Shown: positions 31,110 to 44,390, numbered from the stretch's first letter. The stretch: 64,000 bases of DNA from Adiantum capillus-veneris (GCA_014529385.2 CM043971.1:32879209-32943208); one strand, 5' to 3'. Numbers and translations: made by a program. The notes: generated from the sequence alone by a model not told the origin.

Positions 31110-31540
31110 TAAAGGGACCCATTGTCAAATTAAAAAAATAAATAAAAATTCATCGGAAAAGATAGGTCTAATAGACATAAGAGATAAAAAAGTTAAAAGT
31201 TTTGATAATTATCACATTTTGTGAAAAAATTATATGTAATAAAAACATTAAAGAGACCCATTGTCAAATTAAAACAAAAGAAAATTTTAACATTTTCATA
31301 GAAAAAGGTAGATCTAATAGGCATATGATATAATAAACTTAATAAAATTGGTAATTCTGACTTTTTGCAAAAAAATTATGTGTAATAAAACCAATAAAAA
31401 ATACATCAAAACTTTAAATAAAAGAATATATTACTATTTTTTAATAAGAAAAGATAGATTTAATAAGCATAAAAAATAATAAAATAATTTAGTGAGATGA
31501 AATTTTTTGAAGTCCTCAAATGAAAGGACCCTTTATCAAT
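31110..31540. repeat. About 140-bp tandem repeat, three diverging units
   Basis: GACCCATTGTCAAATTAAAA occurs at about 31116 and 31255. Each unit then has a GATAG(A/G)TCTAATAG block and an AAAAAATTATGTGTAATAAAA-like block. A third unit is more diverged. Confidence 0.7.
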
Positions 31541-33273
31541 TCCTCACATCATGGGATGAAGCTCGCTAGATCAAATCTTTGTAGCTCCAACTTCAACTTA
31601 GTAATTCAAGTTGACACGTCTCAAATAAGCACCATGCAATGAGCGACCTCAATCTCACAACCTCACCAAGCGAGAGAGAAATCTTCGGGTTGAGCCACTC
31701 CACTTGCGAGCTATTTGTTGCACGAACGCGAGCACAAATATACATATGCAAGGCAATCTTATTCTTCTAGCTCTCTGACATAGCCCCCCTCGCCAACCCT
31801 CAAGTCACTCTCCCACCTCCAACTAGCTGGTTGCCCACCATTTTTTACATCTATCTGCCTGTTATTTCTTCCTTTCGACAAAGCGACATCTCACTTAGAT
31901 TCTTACTAAAAGAATCAACCAAAAATTTGCATGCACATTTTTTCTATCCTTTACTTTCTAAAGTCTTTTTAAAGTGAATGTAGGCTTTAGAGAATAGCGT
32001 TTGAAAGGCTAAGTCTTTTAAAGCTCTTAGGGACACTTGTCAAACAAAGAAATTTGAACCACCTTCACCCTTGGGGTGTTAAGGCCTTTAGAAGGCCAAA
32101 AATTAAGTGACTTCAAAGAAGGTATCAAACCTAGTATGTGTCCCTAATTCATCCTAGTTCTCATGTTTTCTATCTTGCACACAAAACATGACCTCTACTT
32201 GCTTATCAACTTTGCTAATTATTATCTTTGTTTTGCAAAAATTTATGGAGGCTTTTGTAATCACCTTGGTTGCAACAGCAACTCTTTATTTGCTCGTGCT
32301 ATACAATGGAATTGATTCTGTTTGAAAAGCAAAAGCCCTTCTTATCAAGAAATCTCAAGAATCTCCTCGGGGGTGTAGTTTACATATCATGTGCGATCAA
32401 AGCTCAAGGGTCAAAGCCCAATAAAAAACCCCCTTTACACTTTTTTTTTTGGATTGGAATAAAAATATCTCTCTTTCTTCTTAAACCTATGACTTTTTTA
32501 GCACTTCCTTTTTGTAAGTTTATATACCCTTTTCTTGAATCATATACCTACATACCTACTAGGTGCACCCCCTCAGAGAATATCATACCATATTAGAGAA
32601 TTCAATCTTCTCTTACAAAATTTTCGATAAATTTTTGTGTACATTTGTCCATATTATTAGAACCTCAATGCGTAAAGAAGCCTAGAATCATTGGTTGAAC
32701 ATAATAATAATAATTTTTTTCATGGATTGGAAATTAAGAAAACCTTATCTTTTCTTCATTGGATCTATACATGAAGCTAGAGTGACCTAGAGATAATATG
32801 AAATTTTCTTCCAAAAGCAATTAGTGCTTTGTCCTCCCTATATGCCTGGAGCAAAACCAATCATTTATGAATGTGAGGTAGAATATACAAACTCCTTGTA
32901 ATTGTGGACATTTCGATTACAAAGCAAATAGGACCAATAAAAATTCCTTTAATCACATGTGGACATAGAAGTGAGCCATCATGTACTAGTTCAGCAAAAA
33001 CTTTGTGTACAATTCTTGAGCAAAGTTATGTGTAGTAACTATATAAGCATGAGATCACTCATGCATGAATGAATTGGTAAATTTTTTTACTTTAAGATAT
33101 CTGAACAAAAATTGATTATTCTTTCTGAAACATACTACAAGCCCTTAACCAAATTTGAATTTCTTGTCGGATTATTAATGGCTCTTACAAACATCAACAT
33201 GAAATATTGGCAATAACGATGTTTTGACACAATATTAATACTGGCATAAGCATACTCTTCATTATGTTCTTGT

Positions 33274-35512
33274 TTATATGGCAACTATGTAAGGTCCAAG
33301 AGTTCTCTGTTGTCTATGTTGCTGAGCATATGGTCTTTGGGGATATGCGTTTGGTTTAGCCTCACCTTGATTAGCTATAAAAATCACTGTTCCTTGACAC
33401 AGAGTAAACCCTTCACTCTGAGCTACGTTACCCATTATTAATTGGGGATTACTAGAGGAAAAAACAACATTCTTTTGCTCATATGATTCCATGATCCTTA
33501 ATGAATAAGGATCATTTGGATGGTAGGGTCTGTATTTTTCCTCTTTGTAATACATTTGTATTGGCACTAGAGCATTCTCTTCCTGGTATTGATCTGGATA
33601 CACATATCTCACTGCTTCTTGATCTTCACCTGGCAGTGGTGGTTGATGGCCTCACACTAGTCTTGGCCTCTCTACTCATGGTTGTGGGGTTGTTGGCCCT
33701 GATGCATACCTTGGTCGTGGTGGTGTTGGTTTATTTTGTTGGTACTGAGGATTTACTGGCACATTTGGCTGGTACTGATGGTTAATCTGATAAGGCTTTT
33801 CTAACTTGTCCTCAATTGTAGTGACATTCCTCAGTGGTATGGTCTGTCCAATGGCCCTGATGCATACCTTGGTCATGGTGGTGTTGGTTTATTTTGTTGG
33901 TACTGAGGAACTAAGGGTTAATCTGATAAGACTTTTCCAACTTGTCCTCAATTGTAGTAACATTCCTTAGTGGTATGGTATGTCCAATTGTTCTTGATGG
34001 TGCACCACTTTTGCTTAGGATATGGCAATGGTAGAAGCATGGAGCACTATTGCGAGATGGTCTCCTCCACATGTCAAGCATCACCTCAATGGTGGTACTC
34101 TCTGGTTTTGGATTCTCAATTTCTATCACATTCTTCTCACAAGCTCTTTTGCAAGCTGCTTAGTATTCAAAGGTGTTTCTTGTTGTAGTGGTGTCATTCT
34201 TTCCATATTTGATCTGCTAGCTATGGAGCAAGAATCATTGAGATAGCATCTGCATCCTATGATGTTTTTCCATAGATTTGAGAGTTGTCTACTAGGTAGA
34301 AAACTTCTTTTGTGAACTTGTCCAATGCCATATAGTTTTTCAAGTGCAAATCCTTCTTGAGGTGCTCATTCTTAATCCCCTTAATGAACAACACTACTTT
34401 GTGGTCTTCGTGAGGTTTCTCACGTGTGGAAACCTCTCAATGTATTGCTTGAATCGCAAGGCAAATTCTTGTACTTTTTCACTATCTTTTTGCTTAAAAG
34501 AATGAATCCACAACACCATATTTTGCTAGATTCCTCTCATGGAAAAGTCCTCAATAAAATCCTATAACAATGCTTCTATGCATCCATAGTCTTCCTTTTT
34601 AAAGGATGAAACCAAGTAAGGGTTGTGCCCTCCAATGTTAATCCAAAACCTTCAAACTAGACATGGAAATTTGTGACGTACTTGGCTCTCAATATTTTCT
34701 TGAATGATGTTGAATGTGCATGGGGATCCCCCAATCCATTGTACTTTGATGCCATGCATTTTGCAACTGAGACAAACACAAGGGCCTTGGATCAACGACA
34801 TATCTCATGACTCTTGGAGCTCGGTGCTGACATTCTAGGTGTATCTCTCAAAACTTCTCTTGTAGTCACATCTGGCCTTTCCTTGAAATAGATGACCCAA
34901 TAGCAGTTGTATAGTCACCTCTGATAGGTTCTTGTTCTGAAAAGTGATTCCTTCTCATCCAAGGATATAAAACTTTTGGTGCTCCCGATCATGTCCTGTG
35001 TGTACTCTCTACATTGGGTGGAATCTCTACGGCTCTATCCATCAAACTAATCTCCTTCTCAATCGGCTTTTTAAAAGTCATTTGATTCAAATAGATGATA
35101 GAAAATGGTTCTTCCCAATACGAGAGTTGTTCCATGTCTGTCACATACGCATATCTATACTCATGCCCTTGATGTTTACTAAAATAAGATGTTTTCCTGT
35201 TTCAAACTGGTAGACATACATGTAAATTTGCTTGATGTCAGTAAGTTCTATTGGGCTCACATCTTCCTTGATGTAGTATTTTTCCCCTTCCTTGGTCTTT
35301 AACTTGTATAACCCCACTCTAGGATCATCCACAAGCACTCTCTCAAGCTCTTTAATAGCTATGAATCTAGCTCTTGGATTATTCTCCAGAGGAGGTCTCT
35401 CAATTCCTTCATCAACTTTGTCCTTGGTCCCAATCATACCCACCTTGGTCCCAATCATACCCATTGCATCTACAAGATCAGGATTGTTAGTCCTGCAACC
35501 TACCGGTCTCAA
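33274..35512 (-). pseudogene. Degenerate gag of T-family gypsy element T1
   Basis: Several minus-strand frames together look like a retroelement capsid gene. 35141-35512 is a charged N-terminal part. Around 34420-34560 there is a retrotransposon gag-like segment (a HSFKQKDSEKVQEF block followed by ALRFKQYIERFPHV, the helical part before a stop). 33274-34129 holds proline/glutamine-rich C-terminal fragments. It lies downstream of the primer site at 37994-38011 on the same strand, at a distance that fits a long 5' leader. Many stops and frameshifts. No zinc knuckle or protease was found before the sequence turns AT-rich. Confidence 0.6.
33697..34000 (-). repeat. About 150-bp tandem duplication in the gag remnant
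   Basis: GGCCCTGATGCATACCTTGG starts a block at about 33697 and again at about 33854. Both units contain a TTAATCTGATAAG...TCCTCAATTGTAGT segment; the second has an internal deletion. Confidence 0.82.
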
Positions 35513-37990
35513 TTGTTGACATCCTCAAATTTCTCTCAAAACTCAGGGTTTCCTAAGTCTTCACAAATGTAGTATTTATGATGGATGTCCACATAAATCC
35601 TTGCTCCCTTACCATTAGTGTAATGGTAGTATAACTGCATGGTCAATGGAATTTTTGGTTTCCTTGAGGTACCAGGTCACAGTACCCTCACTATGATAGC
35701 TCATCTTTGGTGCTCTCTCAGCCATAAGGATAGTGAAAGCTTGTCCAAAAGAAGTGCACCTCTTCTTGAAAAGTCAAAGTTACCTAATTGACACTCTCTT
35801 TAGTAGACCCACGTCTCACTTGATCTCTTGGTAATCTGACGCATGACCTGTACCAATCTCATGATCTCAAGAACATGAAAAATAAGGAATTTGAAACTTG
35901 ACTTGTTACTTGGAATATTTGGATCCCTTGGAACTCTACCCTACTCCAACTCCCCTCGTGCACCAATCTCCTTGCTTGTATACGTCTCAGCACAAACTAA
36001 AACATCGATGGACATATGTCAAGCTAACAAAGGGTGTATACACAACTTTAGCAGACCACAAGACTTCATGCACAATTGCCTTGATCTCAGGGCCTACTAA
36101 TGCTATACAGATCTCTCTTTAGTGTGTGGAACCAAATTTTGTCTCAAATTTGTGTTCTTTGAACTACGGGGAAGAAAATCGCAATTCTCTCCTCCCTAGT
36201 AGTATATAAGGTATTCCTAATTTCTTCAAAACAAAGCATTTCACTACCAACATAGTGCAAGGAAATTCTAAAGAGGATAAAAGGCTAAAGGAAGGCTAAA
36301 ATAGAAAAAAACACAAAGTACCAATGCACACTTGGCCACCTCTTTATATGGATAGAAAAAATCTTTTGACTTTCCATTTTCACGGGGCATTATATTTGCT
36401 AAACTCACCCTTCACTTATACATTTGAAATTCTTTTTAAAGATTTTTATTTTTTTGAGATTGGAAGGCATTACTGGCCTTTGAGAAAATTTTCACTCTAA
36501 CTCTCTCAAGACCATACCACACACTCCCAAAAATTCAAGCATGCATCAATTTTAACGTTTAGGCTTTTTTGATGGTCTCAAGTGGTCACTTAATCCACTT
36601 TGGGTCCACTTCCCGAATAGAAAATGGTCTAATCTCAAGCACACCAACTTAATTCAAGATTTGACTCTATGGATGTATTCCTTGCACTGAGTCTTTCTAT
36701 GGTGCTCAAATTGCTTGAGATAGCATAAAGTCAAGAGAAAATTGCGATTTTCTCCCACCCCCACCGAAAAAATACCAAATGCAATTTCAACTAGATAAAT
36801 GTGGTTCTTACCTCAAGGTAGACTTTTGGTACAAGGCTTACTTAAAAAATTTCCCTCTAGAAGAAAATCAATTGAAAATCGTGATTTTTTCTTTCACTAC
36901 TATTTTGGCCACTTTTTGCAACAATTGGGGACAACTTAAGGTATTGTATCCTCCTTCAAGAGTATACTTACCAATTTTCACCCTACTTGGACAACTAATT
37001 TGACCTCAATATCTATTTTAGCAAATTTTCAAGTCTAAAAGCCAACTTTTGACTCTACACTCCCTCTTGTTGCACAAATTCACTTTTGACTGGATGGGTT
37101 CTTGGATGAAGGTGAATGCATGCCCTAAATCTTGCAAACTTTTGAGCTCAAAATGTGAAAAAAGGAAGAAAATTGCAATATTTTTCAAGGATCACCTAGG
37201 AATGCCCTTTTTTTTTTGCCTTTTTCCAGATCTATGGCTTTTATACCACTCTTATAATCACAACTACCAGCATGTAGCTTGTTTTAGCCTTGTAGGCTGG
37301 AGTCTGCAAACAATTAGTCCCCTTCACACCAATCCGACTAGCTCTTTCTCACACCCTAGAGATTAACTTGCAACTAATATTCATATATTTGCTTAGTCAA
37401 GCAAGTCAAACACACAAGTCAAATCTTAGGTACAAAATTGTCCCTAGCTCAGCTCTGCAAGAAAATCTCATAGAGATTGATGACCAACTTTTTGAAAAAT
37501 CTGATTGTGGTTGTGCATTCACACACTCTAGTACATGCAATCCATGCTCTAAGTCACAATCTTGCAAAGATACATTATCTTCTTTTGGACTTTCACCATT
37601 TTAGAATCCAAACACAATAAAGATCTTTTTAGTAACATGCAGATCCAAAATGATGAGAGCACTTGACAGAACTTGTCAACTTACTCTACTCCTAAGACAA
37701 AAGAAATCAACTCAAAAACAAGCTCAATATACTCAACAAACAACTCCCTACGTGAACTCTGAAATTTTTTTCTTGCATTTTTCTTCCCTAGTGCAAACTT
37801 CACTGCTCTAATAGACAATGAAGCCTTGCACCAAGCTCTAACCCTATCAAAAACACTTATCTTAACTATCTAGAAGTGAGAAAATTACCAAAAAAAAATA
37901 TTGATCTGCTCTTCTTTTAATCTATCATATCTACTAACCTACCTAGGCAACTCTGTCAGACATTTATGTGTTCACATTAGTCTAGGTACT
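35513..37990 (-). other. Leader region of T1 between primer site and gag
   Basis: About 2.5 kb without a recognisable gene. Short plus-strand frames (for example 37049-37366) lack domains. By position it is the 5' untranslated region of the minus-strand T1 element, long like that of Tat-type gypsy elements. Confidence 0.5.
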
Positions 37991-37993
37991 TGT

Positions 37994-38011
37994 TCCCCAG
38001 CAGCGACACCA
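37994..38011 (-). promoter_or_regulatory. Primer-binding site of T1
   Basis: Minus-strand TGGTGTCGCTGCTGGGGA, a mutated form of TGGCGCCGCTGCCGGGGA found at the same place in T2 (60948). The latter is the tRNA-Asp-like primer site typical of Tat/Athila gypsy elements. Confidence 0.75.
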
Positions 38012-38012
38012 A

Positions 38013-38298
38013 TGTCTCGAGACCCAACAGTCAATCCCTATCATGTCTTGAAAAGAGATGGGACTGATACTAAAATATCAAGTTGTCACTGTCTACTTCT
38101 AGGGACTTGCTATATACCATGTGAGAGTTGCAGGGCTACAAGCACACAACCTAACAGATGCAAACAATCTCTATGTCTACAAGGTGGTGTGTCACTCACC
38201 TCCTATAGTGTTGTCGTCGAGGGACTTTGTGTGTGCACAGAGAAGAAGAAGCCACCGCGTTGCCGCTTGTCCTTCTCCGTGCCGTCGTGCTCACCGAT

Positions 38299-38354
<56 letters not shown>

Positions 38355-38571
38355 ACAAGCAAGAAGAGGTAAAGCCAGAGAAAAGCCTTATCTAGGTCTT
38401 GCCATCCTTTTTACATACGAGCGCCCATATTTTGTCAGTCAGTGCTAAATGGGTATGGTGCATCTTTCATCGGCGATCACCAGTCTTTTACTATAAACCT
38501 CTTGGACCGACAAGCCCGGCTCTTGACTACACATATGCACAAAAGAATAATGATGAAATCATGGGTTAACA
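38013..38571 (-). repeat. T-family LTR (559 bp) with internal sequence on both sides
   Basis: On the minus strand it starts TGTTAACCCATG (38571) and ends TCTCGAGACA (38013). It shares with the T2 LTR (60321-60943) the start TGTTAACCC, GGGCTTGTCGG, TGATCGCCGATGA, a (GA)n tract and GGTGAGTGACACACCA, in the same order. A polypurine tract lies immediately upstream (38572-38582) and the primer site immediately downstream. Confidence 0.8.
38299..38350 (+). repeat. (CT)n microsatellite inside the T1 LTR
   Basis: About 26 CT units. On the LTR's own strand it is (GA)n, at the position equivalent to the (GA)n of the T2 LTR (60672-60706). Confidence 0.95.
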
Positions 38572-38582
38572 TGCCCCCTTTC
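38572..38582 (-). promoter_or_regulatory. Polypurine tract next to the T1 LTR
   Basis: Minus-strand GAAAGGGGGCA directly before TGTTAACCC, the expected plus-strand primer site of a 3' LTR. Confidence 0.7.
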
Positions 38583-40227
38583 TTGATGTAGATTCCGTCC
38601 TCAAAAGTTAGTGAGGTGAAGCTTGTTCTTTGAGGTGGTAGAGCATCTAGGATAGATTGTCTGCAGAACAAATTCATCGTGAGAGTATGCAAGCGGAACT
38701 ATATGGCAATAAAGCATGAGGGAAATATAAAGTACATGATGACATGAGTAATTGCAAAGAATTATGAAATGCTACAGTGCTATTAAGGACAAAGAAATTG
38801 CACTTTGATGAAATTAATCAATCAAGAGTTTTGGGCTTATGGATGAATCTATTAATTAGGTAGGTATGGCTAAGGTTAAAACAACTACTCTAGTAGTAGC
38901 AAAGCTAGGAAGATAATTTAAATGCAAGATTCCCCAATTATGCCTTTCAGCTTTGATTAGCCAACTATCTCTCACAACTCCAAACAAGAGTTTGAATTTT
39001 TCATTTTAAGTTTAATGGAAGTATTTTTCATGTCATTTTTTCCCTTTTTTTATTCAAAATTATTTTCCGTGTGTGCTTATTTTGTATGTCCGAGGCTTTT
39101 TGCTTTTCAAACAAAAGCGCGAACACTGGGAACCTCGAGGGCAGGCTAGTACCATAGACAATACATGTGAGTGAGGTACCAAACCAAGTCTTCTAGCTTA
39201 AGATTTTACCTTTGTGGTACTTTTTTTTTCTTCCATGTCCTTTGTATTCACACTAGTGTCTTTCACTGTTGAAGTGAGCAGGCTTCTCTATGCCTAAAAC
39301 ACTCCTAAGGTATCAAACACCCATATAATTTTACCAACTAGGACTAGTGGTCAAGTAAATTAGTTAACCTAGCGTCACGGCCTCCTAACCTCAAGGCTCA
39401 TCCATAATGGTAAACTCTAGTCCATCAACCTAAGCAAAGATAAATTTATATAGCTATAATGGCAGATTAAAAAAAACTAACTAAATGACTTAATCAAACC
39501 ATGGAAAACCACAATCAACAATTATAAATATCCACCAGCATGAATCATGGAAAGTAGTACACCTAGAGGTCTGGAGTTGTTCATTTGGTCAAAGCAAATG
39601 TCATCAGTCATGTGGATGGATATCCATATAAGTTCTACACAACAATATCAAGAAGCAACACACTATACCTCTAGGAGGCATGTTAGTGTGAAAAGACCAA
39701 AACTCCTGGAAAAGAAGCTAAAACAAAATCTAGACCCCTAACCAACCTATCTGTTACCACTTATGGAATCAAGGAAAGAGGATATTATATAGAATGGGTG
39801 GCATCGCTAAGGCTAGTCCTCTATCCTCATCATCTAGATAAACAAAATTATTGTAAGTGAGGCCATAGTCTTCCTCCGATTCTTCAACATCTTCGTGTGC
39901 ACATATGCTAATCAAGAACCTCCCTATGCATGGATATTCATCTTCTGCAAAAGAATAGGCATGTGCCATTAGAGAAAAATTCGTTACTGGGTACGAGTCA
40001 CTGGTAGTCCATAGATGTATTAGCCATTCTAACTCCTCAAAATTTTTCTCGCACACGAGTCTCTCTACCAAGTCCCATTCACAAGAAAGTACAGGGTAGC
40101 ATATGTGAAACACTTGAGAAAAATAAAAAGGGTACCTTCCTTTCATAAGAAATAGAAGCGCATGTCTTTGGTGAACTAGACATCTCTGAGAGCACAAATA
40201 GATTTGGTTAGGTCTCTAGAACATGAG
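38583..40227 (-). mobile_element. 3' part of the T-family unit upstream of the T1 LTR
   Basis: By position this is the end of a T-family interior, lying upstream (minus strand) of the polypurine tract. The only long frame is 39769-40197, 142 codons, with an acidic stretch (ESEEDYG) and no domain I recognise. It is separated from the protease remnant at 45.1-46.7 kb by chromovirus B. No pol gene is visible, so the unit is deleted or non-autonomous. Confidence 0.45.
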
Positions 40228-40232
40228 GGTTG

Positions 40233-40368
40233 TGTCATAAAAACTAATATTTAATTCTCCTAAATGATTTTCTCATGTTAAACTGATCATTTAATATGGG
40301 GAAGTACCAGCGCAGAAAAAGCTAGAATATTGGTTAAGCTGGCAGACCGGCCATAGTAGGGATCCAAA

Positions 40369-40402
<34 letters not shown>

Positions 40403-40430
40403 TCTGCAAAAGAGCAATGTGCATCACTAG
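40233..40430 (+). repeat. 5' LTR remnant of chromovirus B
   Basis: Starts TGTCATAAAAACTAAT and matches the beginning of the 3' LTR through GCATCTGCAAAAGAGCAATG. It then switches near 40430 to GCTCAACAAGAGGAGATTA, which is RT-coding sequence also present at 53374 in chromovirus C. The fusion point marks one deletion. Confidence 0.85.
40371..40400 (+). repeat. Poly-G tract, 30 bases, in the LTR remnant
   Basis: The 3' LTR has only seven G after the same GATCCAAA (43624-43630), so the tract expanded within this copy or was altered in sequencing. Confidence 0.92.
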
Positions 40431-40439
40431 GCTCAACAA

Positions 40440-43110
40440 GAGGAGATTATGCAGAAAGTGCATGAGTTAGTTGAGAAGGGCATGGTTAGGCCAAGCTCAT
40501 CTCCATTTTGTTCACCTGTGCTATTAGTGCAAAAGAAAGACGGCACATATTGTATGTGTGTTGACTATACAACACTAAATAGGATCACTATCAAAAATAG
40601 GTTTCCCATTCTACGGGTAGAAGACCTATTTGATAAGCTACAAGGGTCGACCTACTTTAATAAGATTGACCTAAAAAGTGGCTACCATCAAATAAGGATA
40701 GTTGATCAAGACATTGTAAAGACCGCATTTCGCACTACATTTGGTCTTTACGAATACATTGTCATGCCTTTTGGTTTGACCAATGCACCAGCCACATTCA
40801 ACCGCTTGATGGAGAAGCTATTGAGGCCTCATCGAACCTTTACTGGAGTGTTTTTGATGATACTATCATCTACTCTAATTCATTAGACGAATACAAGCAA
40901 CACCTCCAGGTACTATTTCAAGTTTTAAGAGAGAATAAACTTTATGTTAATTGAAAGAAAAGTGAGTGTTTCTTACAAGAGATTTAGTATTTATGTCACA
41001 TTATCTCTCAAGATGGAATCCAAATGGATCCATTAAAACTAGAGGTAATAAAAGGATGGCCTAATCCAAGGAATCTTCATGAACTAAGAAGCTTTATAGT
41101 TATGTATACATACTATAGACGCTTCATAGAAAAGTTCTCACTAATAGCAGGACCATTACATGACCTAACAAATAAAAATGCTAGGTATACATGGTCTGCC
41201 AAGGAGAACAATTCTTTTGAAAAGCTTAAAGAAAAGCTTATCTCTGTGCTTACACAACCAGATCTCTCAAAGCCATTTAAGGTCCAATGTGATGCTTGTG
41301 GTGATTGCCTTGGATCTTTTGCTCCAAGAAGGGCACGCCATAGCCTATGAAAGTCCAAGACTCGACCCTGTTGAGAAAGCTGTGGGCATATATGAAAAGG
41401 AACTCCTTGCAATTCTACATGCCTTAGACTCATGGAAGCACTATCTATTGTGGACTTCTTTCATTCTGCGGACGGATCATCAAAGCCTTAAGTACTTCAT
41501 GGCGCAGACCAAGCTCTCCGACAAACAAATGAGGTGGAAAACTTTCCTTTCACAATTTCATTTTCATATTGCTCATTGTTGGCAAGCATAATCAAGTAGC
41601 CGATGCACTCTCAAGACGACCAAGAGTGAATGCGGTTTCCATAGCAACTCACGATGATCTATCTTCTATGATAAGTGAGTATGCTATTGATCCCAATTCT
41701 AGAGATGTGATTTCAGCCCTTGCATTAGGGAAGAAAGAGGAACAATTTACTTTACAAGATGGTTATCTTCTCTATGGCAATAGACTATGTGTTACTAACT
41801 CACTACCTGAGAAACTAATGTATGAATCTCATGCTCCTCCTTATGTAGGGCATAAAGGGATTCAATCTACCCTAAAAGGGATTGAAACATATTTCTATTG
41901 GCCTACCATGAAAGCAAACATACAAGAGTATGTTTCTAAATGTGTGGTATGCCAAAAGATGAAGTTTGATACAGGGAAGCAACTTGGATTGCTTCAACCT
42001 TTGCCAATCCCTAATTCACCATGGGAGAGCATATCCATGGATTTTATCTTTGGATTCCCTAAGTCTATCCATGGGAATACGGGAATATGGACGATAGTAG
42101 ACAGGTTCAACAAACAAGCTCATTGTATACCTGTCAAAAAGACTATCAAAGCCCATCAAATGGCAACCCTCTTCATATCACAAATCTTCAAGTACCATGG
42201 CTTGCTGATGTCCATAGTGTCGGAAAGAGATCTTAGAATGACCAGTAATTTCTAGAAGGGTCTCTTGGAGAATTTAGGAACAAGGCTAAACTTCTCTTTG
42301 GCCTATCACTCCCAAACAGATGGCCAAAGTGAAATAGCTAACCTAACAATTCTTGATCTAATAAAAGCCTATGTAACGGAAGTAGATCAAAGGTCCCAAT
42401 GGGAGAAGTACTTACCCTTAGTGGAGTATGCCTACAATAATAATGTACATACCTCCACAGGAAAAGCACTTTCAAGGTAATTGAGGGAAGATCTAAAATT
42501 CCCCTGCTACTTAAGGTACATGGGAAGATCTTCACTCCAGATGAGTATAGCTGAGACCTACAAGAATCTTCCCAAAAGATTAAGGATGCTATCTCTATCT
42601 CACAGCAAAGGCAAAAGCTGATGCTGATAAGCACAAAAGAGCCCAAGCCTTTAAAGAAAATGATTGGGTCTTGCTTAAATTTCCTAAGGCTTGATTAAGG
42701 CACAAGACGGGCAATAATCCTACGGGACACCAAAAGTACTATGCTAAGTTAGCAAAAAGGTACTATCGTCCCTTCCAGATTCTTAGACCAATCAATAAGA
42801 TGGCCTATCAACTCAAGTTGCCCAGTCATTGACTCATACACAATGCTTTCCATGTGAGCCTACTAAAGCCTTACAAAGGAGAGCCACCTCAAGAACCAAC
42901 TATTAAAGACCCACCGGAGATCGAGGACCAAGCCTGAGGTGTTGCAGCCCGAGTCCATTCTCCGACATGAAGACAAGGTATTAAGAGGCATTAAGACTAT
43001 CCAAAGGTATCTTATTAAGTTTAAGAATTATCCTTTTGAAGATGCTAGATGGGTGCAAGGCATACAACTAAAGGATAACCTAAACCTTGTCAATGCTTCC
43101 CTAGAGTAAG
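40440..43110 (+). pseudogene. Chromovirus B pol: RT, RNase H, integrase, chromodomain
   Basis: Domains in order: RT from [20 protein letters not shown]-type start (40449) through [11 protein letters not shown] and [13 protein letters not shown]; the YxDD region near 40855 is frame-shifted. Connection at 41024-41350 (HELRSFI...YYRRFI). RNase H at 41290-41570 with LRTDHQSLKY. Integrase zinc segment and core at 41690-42480 (HKGIQ, CVVCQ, SMDFIFGFP, YHSQTDGQSE). At the end a chromodomain-like segment at about 42970-43090 (RYLIKFKNYPFEDARW). At least six stops or frameshifts. This would be the polyprotein for copying and inserting the element; it is inactive. Confidence 0.88.
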
Positions 43111-43464
43111 AAAATGTACAAATGTTTAAAATAAACAAATTTTTTGTCTTATAAGACTCTCTTTTTCTTTATTGTGCACAAATGTTAAGTAGTATGCATG
43201 CTTAGAATCAAGTTTGTGGAGACGACGTCTCCCAAACACCAAGTAGAGCTTGTCACTCTGTTATGGAAGATTGATAGGATTAATGTGCATACATGCTTGC
43301 AGTAGCTTAGGCTCTGAAGTGCCAAATGGATTAGTCATCCATTCTAGAACGATGTCGTAGGGTAAGATAGGGATCCTCTACCCGCTAGAAAAAGGACTAA
43401 TGAATAGGCTTTATCTCCTCTACCCCCATAGTCGAGGATGACTATGATTTCAAGAGAGAGGTAA

Positions 43465-43838
43465 TGTCATAATAACTAATATCTAATTTCCCTAAATGAT
43501 TTTCTCATGTTAAACAGGTCATTTAATATGGCGAAGTACCAGGGGAGAAAAAGCTAGAATATTGGTTAAGCTGGCAGACCCGCCACAGTAGGGATCCAAA
43601 GGAGGAAAATTAGTGATCCAAAGGGGGGGCCATCTGCAAAAGAGCAATGTGCATCAATGGGCTTCAAAGACCCTAAGGTTCAGCCCATTAAGACTTCCAA
43701 AATGCTAAGGTTCCAAAATTCAAAGGTAAGTCCAAATGGTCAAGCTTAGTGGAATTGGATGCTTTGAGTGTACACAAATGCCTTTGCAAGCTCCTACATA
43801 GGAGGGGGTGAGCCCTTTTTTAGTAGGGGATGAGAGAG

Positions 43839-43874
<36 letters not shown>

Positions 43875-44354
43875 ATGCAAGCTCCATTACACAAAGGGCA
43901 TAGTGGACACATGTCAGCTCCCTAGGCCAATTGCCCACAAGGTGCACTCAAATCCTATTGGATGGCCATAGAGGTGGACCAATGAGAATTAGGCTAGAGT
44001 AATTCTAGTTTAATTCATTAAAAAACACTTGATAAAAGAACCAATAAGAATTAAGCTCTCTAGAAGACTATTGGATAGTCTCCCAAGGGGTCCAATGAGC
44101 ATTCAACAACCCAATGGCTTGCCTACTTCCTATTGGTCAGAAGACAAAGGGGTCCAATGAGAGTTTAGTTGCATTATTTAAATTACCTAAAGCTCTCACA
44201 AAAGGGGGAAGGGGGACACATGTGACAAGGCTATCACTTATGCTTCACAATTATGATTGGCTAAGCTTGGAGAGGTCCAATTGGAAGCCAACAAGAGGAT
44301 TTAGCAAGAGGAGTCGACCAAGATGAGAGAGGGGGCTGATTTGTGAAGGCATCA

Positions 44355-44390
<36 letters not shown>

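Larger units (their letters stand above)
27841..33270. other. Long AT-rich intergenic stretch
   Basis: No coding region recognised in 5.4 kb. It holds short microsatellites ((CT)n about 28205-28236, (GT)n about 30059-30076), a dispersed repeat at 30430-30800, tandem repeats at 30620-30760 and 31110-31540, and a pair of related blocks (29290-29380 and 31490-31560, sharing TCACATCATGGG after a run of A/T). Confidence 0.5.

Noticed and set aside
33501-33785. A 94-codon plus-strand hydrophobic frame
   Set aside because: It is the antisense of the T1 gag remnant and overlaps a tandem duplication.
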